DNA of 64,000 nucleotides. Origin: Sipunculus nudus (lineage: Eukaryota > Annelida > Sipuncula > Golfingiida > Sipunculidae). The stretch is from positions 51,285,676 through 51,349,675 of the forward strand of contig CM049316.1 in assembly GCA_026874595.1 (NCBI GenBank), in the 5' to 3' direction. The notes below the pieces were generated by a model, which was not told where the DNA came from, ran no database searches, and saw nothing but the letters and a program-made list of their open reading frames with translations. Positions within the stretch are counted from its first letter, which is position 1, and each line of letters begins with the position of its first letter. The position numbers and the translations under genes are program-made. Positions 60,058-64,000 of this stretch are shown piece after piece.

Positions 60058-61131
60058 TTAACATGATGTCTTGTAACGACAGAACCTTTTCTGATGCCCA
60101 GATTTAAGACAACCAAAACAAAGGCCTTCTGACTTTAAAAAGTCAGTTTTTTCTTGATGTGTTTTTTCAGAAAATTTCTCACATTCTTGCAAGGCATTTG
60201 TGGCCACATTGCAATAAATGCAGGGTTTGACCACTCCACTTTTAAATACATGTTGACCACATGTAACCATGGTGCTACCTGGACCCTTTTTCCTGCTAGT
60301 CTCAAGTTCCTGCTTATTTACCTTTGTTGTTGCTTTTATAGCATAGCTACTTTTTGGCCTTACTGCTGACACTGATTTGGAACTCTTTCCGAAACTAGAA
60401 TGCACATATTTCAGGTCTGTTAGAGCATCTCGACCAAAAGTTGGGTCATTCAATTTCTTGGCTTCTTGTTTGACAAATACCACTAAATGATGAAATTTAA
60501 CTGACCCTCATTGTTCCCGTTCCCTGTAAACTACATTTCTCCACCTATCATGCATGTAAGCAGGTAATTTACTTACCAGTTTCTTTATATTTTCTGGGTA
60601 CTCTAAGACCTTGGCTGCCTCAATACTACAAATTGCACTTTCACATTCAGTGAGAAATATTGAAAAGTCATCCAAGGATTTTGAACTGTCTGCCTTGATA
60701 TTTGGCCAATTAAAAGCCCTTTTGATAAAGGCATTCGCTATAACCTCATTGTTTCCATAGCGATCTTGAAGCTCCCTGAGAGCAGCTTCATATGCCTGCT
60801 GTGCATTTAAATAGCTAAACCCACTAACTATTCTCTGAGCTTCCCCTTCAGTAAACTGTTCAAGATAGCTAATTTTCTCATCAGCACTATCTGAATATGC
60901 CAGTACTTTGGAAGTAAATTGCCTCATGAATTTCTTGTATTCTAGTGGCTCACCACTGAACTTCTTAATCTCTGCTGCTGGCTTTCTCATCTGAGACACA
61001 ATTGACCACAAATTAGCCTGACCATTACCATCAAGAACTGCTTGATGTTCAGGGGTGCTTATGATAGCTTGGCTACCAATTACATTTGTGGGACAAGGTG
61101 ACCTATCAGTAAACAAACGTTTTTTTCTCAT
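60058..61131 (-). pseudogene. BEL/Pao gag, capsid and zinc knuckles, two in-frame stops
   Basis: The capsid domain (DUF1759-like) is at 61131-60511: IKKFSGEPLEYKKFMRQF, YLEQFTEGEAQRIVSGF, LVSKLPAYMHDRWRNVVY. A TGA at 60510-60508 then interrupts, and the same frame continues with Lys/Ser-rich linker and knuckles (CIYCNVATNALQEC, CFGCLKSGHQKRFC), the first lacking its His. A TAA at 60060-60058 separates it from pol in the same frame. In BEL elements gag and pol are usually one ORF, so both stops are probably mutations. Gag forms the particle and packages element RNA. Confidence 0.85.
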
Positions 61132-61901
61132 CAGTTACCTGTGAGCCATCAACATTATCTGTAACATTAAATCTGACACCTCTACCAGAAATAGGAACAG
61201 AGTTCAAAGGACTACTTACATAATCAGCATCTGATATATTGTGATGAATCCCATAATCATCCTGAGTTTGATTCACACTACCTGACATAAAAACACAATC
61301 ACTACTGTCTTTATGACCTCCATGAACCCTGCTGCTTGAAGATGACACAAAGTCTTGCACAAAAGGGTTAATACTTGGTGACACTTGAACCTGTGAGAGG
61401 TCATCTGCCGCAGATGGCATAACGTTGTCCCCCAATGCTCCTGATGTAGGACCAGTTGTCGACACATATGTTGCCTCCAGTTGGCCAGATACAGGTTCAC
61501 GGAAATTGAAGACCACCTCAGAATCGCTTGAAATGTGTGAGTCAGCCTTCACTTTCTGGAAAGCACATGATTCAGTATCCAGTAATGGCTCAGTTTCATC
61601 AAATTCCTCCAAAACACGTGACCTAGCTGTGGAAACTGCTAACTTAGTATCTAGAGCTAATTGTTCGACTTCCATATCAAGTTTGTATTTAGCGAGTTCT
61701 AGCTCTTGTTTTTTTCTTCAATGCTTCAGATTGAATCAACAGTTCTGCCTTTCTCTGTTCTTCTTTAAGCTTGGCTGACGCCACAGATGTAGCTAAAGAA
61801 GTCCGAGATCTGTGCGATATTTGGCTGACACTGTCACTTCGATTAATATCCCCTGAAATGCCTGTGTCCCTTACTGAGCTGTTTCTTCCACTTAACTCCA
61901 T
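61106..61901 (-). pseudogene. BEL/Pao gag N-terminus, two frameshifts
   Basis: Starts at the ATG at 61901, 28 bp after the LTR (MELSGRNSSVRDTGISGD). A Lys/Glu-rich coiled-coil segment (KLKEEQRKAELLIQSEALKKK) runs into a frameshift at 61709-61715; the next frame, from about 61710, continues the coil (VEQLALDTKLAVSTARSRVL) and a Ser/Asp-rich region to GSQVTDEKKTFVY, where a second frameshift at 61120-61126 leads into the capsid frame. Both shifts lie in runs of seven T (A on the coding strand). Confidence 0.85.
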
Positions 61902-61928
61902 CGTTAAATGTAGTTAAAATGTCAATAA

Positions 61929-62872
61929 TGTAAGACCTGATGCTGGTATAAATAATGCAATTCCTTTGAAGTTAATACATTCTTTATTGTCAAATCTAGA
62001 ACTCACTTCTAGATGATTTCCAAACGATTGACTGCAACCAAAATAGAACAGTCTCATGAATATAAAACCAAATTACAAAGTACTGTAAAATACACACTTG
62101 AATAATGTAGCATTGGAAACAGAATTACAAATAAAGTCAGATTATACAGATTATTAGCAGGTTACTTTTCAGTCACATGTAATTACGTAAATGTAATCTT
62201 CCATTTTATTTTTATACAACAGATATTTCATTCTGAATCAATCACAACCAAAAAACTTACTCCATAATGTGAATCCTTATAGAAAATCTAATGATTTATG
62301 AAAAACTAGAATTAATAAATACCATAAACATACCATTTTAGTATTCTCTCAGCATCCCAAAATCTGTCTTACAGTTGGTGATTCTTTGCCAGCTCGCCTC
62401 TGACCGAATGCTGACACTGTTCTCTTACAGGGTTTTAATACCCTACATTGACACCATTTATGGAACTATAGCTAGCTTTTGGTCCACTAGGACATAGAGA
62501 GTAAGTTACACTCTATTGAATTAACTGGCTTCTAGTGCACTATAAGACGTAAAGAACTAGTTACAAGCAATCTCAGCCTGACACATTTCAAATGACGCAG
62601 TGTCCTGCTGTACCTGAAACATACTTCATTTAACCCAGCACTTATGCTGTACTGGAAATATACTTTCAGTTTACCCAGTGCTCATGCTGTACTAGGAATA
62701 GTATTGGCAGAACAAGTCTAACAGGCTCTGTAGATTATAGACACTTGCATAAATGCACAAATCATACTTGAAATTACTAGATACAAATAGGAATACATAT
62801 AATAATAATAAACATGATACATTCACACACAATCAAGTAAAATCCGTTAACAGTACTGTTTTGGCCGTTACA
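61929..62872 (-). repeat. BEL/Pao shared LTR (about 944 bp)
   Basis: Same limits as the left LTR. It is the 5' LTR of the element at 56589-61928 and at the same time the 3' LTR of the second body on its right. On the minus strand its end is followed by TTATTGACATTTTAACTAC and then the gag ATG; no standard TGG-type primer site is obvious. Confidence 0.87.
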
Positions 62873-64000
62873 TACCGGCTCCCTAATTGCGTATCCTGAT
62901 ATGCAATTATTACTAAAATATATCAACAGGCAAACTTGTAACCAAGGATATTTGTGAATACAGTTAACATGAAAATCGATCAAATGTATCAAAATGTCTG
63001 CCAGATATTGTACTTGTCGCCACTTGCGTTTAGCATAATTATCTTTCTGATCAAATATTCCTGGAGGAAACTTTTGCCCAGAACCTTGAAACAACAAGTG
63101 ATTTGGGGTTAATGGTTCTAAGTCAAACGGACTAGAAGGAACATCTGTAAGTGGTCTTCCATTTACGATGGCTTCTACTTCACAAAACAAGGTTTGCAAT
63201 GCATCATCATTCAGACAAATGTGCTGCTGTGCAAGGAGCGCCTGCAGTACTTTTCGCACTGTTCTAATCATTCGCTCCCAAACACCACCAAAGTGGGAGG
63301 CACCAGGTGGGTTAAATTGCCAGTCTACACCCACCTGCAGTAATTTGTTTGCAATCTTGCTTTGATTCAATTTACAGAGTTCACCTGTTATCTCTTTCTT
63401 AGTTCCCACCAGATTAGTTCCATTATCGGATCTGATGAAGCGTACCTGTCCCCTTCTAGCAATAAGTCTTCTTATTGCATTAATACAAGCATCCGTATCG
63501 AGTGAAGGGGCTACCTCTAAATGCACTGCTCTTATGGCTAGACATGTGAAGATGACACCATATCTTTTGATTGAAGAACGCCCTCGATTTACTTCAAAAG
63601 GACCAAAATAATCCATACCTACCCTTGAAAAGGCCGGCTCTCCAGAAATAAGTCTTTCTGGTGGTAAATCAGCCATCTTCTGCTGACCTCTAAGAGCATG
63701 ATACTTCCTGCATGTAACACATTTAGCTATCAGAGATTTGATTTTGTGAGCTGCACCAGGAATCCAGAACTTCTGTCGAAGTGCAGTTAACATTGCATTT
63801 TTCCCTAAATGCCCCACTGAAGCATGCACATATCTCAGAATCAAGGTGGTAATATGAGAATTCTTGGGTAAAATAATCTGATGCTTGGTTTCTAGTGGAA
63901 AACTTGATCTCTCCAAACGACCACCTACACGCAACAGGCCATCTTCTGAATTTACTGTTGGGTCCAATTTGAAAATTGAACTAGATCTCTTAATTTTCTG
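62873..64000 (-). pseudogene. Second BEL/Pao body: integrase, deleted 3' part, runs off the window
   Basis: Near-identical copy of 57006-58020. Integrase zinc module and DDE core are present (VHASVGH, GMDYFGP, RSDNGTN, GGVWERMIR), and the position of the nonsense codon reads Gln (LLAQQHICLNDD). About 300 bp matching 56706-57005 are missing: the frame goes from QVQYLADI straight into the 3' untranslated region (junction at about 62988-62994), so the C-terminal domain is lost and the ORF reads into the LTR. The upstream part of pol lies beyond 64000. Confidence 0.88.

Overview
The window is animal nuclear DNA: AT-rich, with a split gene, LTR and non-LTR retrotransposons, satellites and several families of interspersed repeats. 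Nothing prokaryotic is visible. The style of the repeats (elements ending in GTCC/GGAC-rich tracts and AGCTCAGCTGACT hairpins, tandem cores carrying GGTGGCGCCACC or TGACCTTTGACCT) together with BEL/Pao, Ty3/Gypsy and CR1-like elements suggests a marine invertebrate, most likely a bivalve mollusc. That is an inference from repeat style, not from a diagnostic gene.

The only host gene I can support is a C2H2 zinc-finger gene on the minus strand. Its 3' exon is at 23576-25218. An upstream exon is at 33795-33899; joining the two completes a zinc finger exactly at the splice junction. A phase-compatible candidate first exon is at 53443-53491. The introns (about 8.6 and 19.5 kb) are filled with repeats, and a 35-bp minisatellite forms nearly all of the 3' UTR and reaches the stop codon.

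Layout. 1-1900: broken Ty3/Gypsy element (minus). 2460-3350: AGGTCA-rich tandem repeat. 4075-7660: two interspersed families, minus orientation. 7661-11941: decayed CR1-like LINE. 11691-21788: a tandem duplication of about 2.9 kb; copy A was later invaded by a young 4.27-kb non-autonomous LTR element (12310-16576), and copy B keeps the empty site. 22733-23595: minisatellite. 23576-53491: the zinc-finger gene with nested insertions in its introns. 53780-55645: 171-bp satellite with a three-monomer higher-order period. 55647-64000: two BEL/Pao bodies in tandem sharing one LTR; the complete one has lost its reverse transcriptase domain in frame.

The most interesting signal is a set of otherwise unrelated repeat families (called F, G, H, I and D/C here) with one terminal plan: a 5' AAC(T/A)AG(A/G) motif, a short 5' hairpin and, in F, G, H and D, a short subterminal repeat whose inverted copy is the outer arm of a 3'-terminal hairpin. 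Many have tandem-repeat cores. One clear filled/empty comparison shows no target-site duplication. This fits non-autonomous Helentron/HINE or 'pearl'-like rolling-circle elements, and several families may be undescribed.
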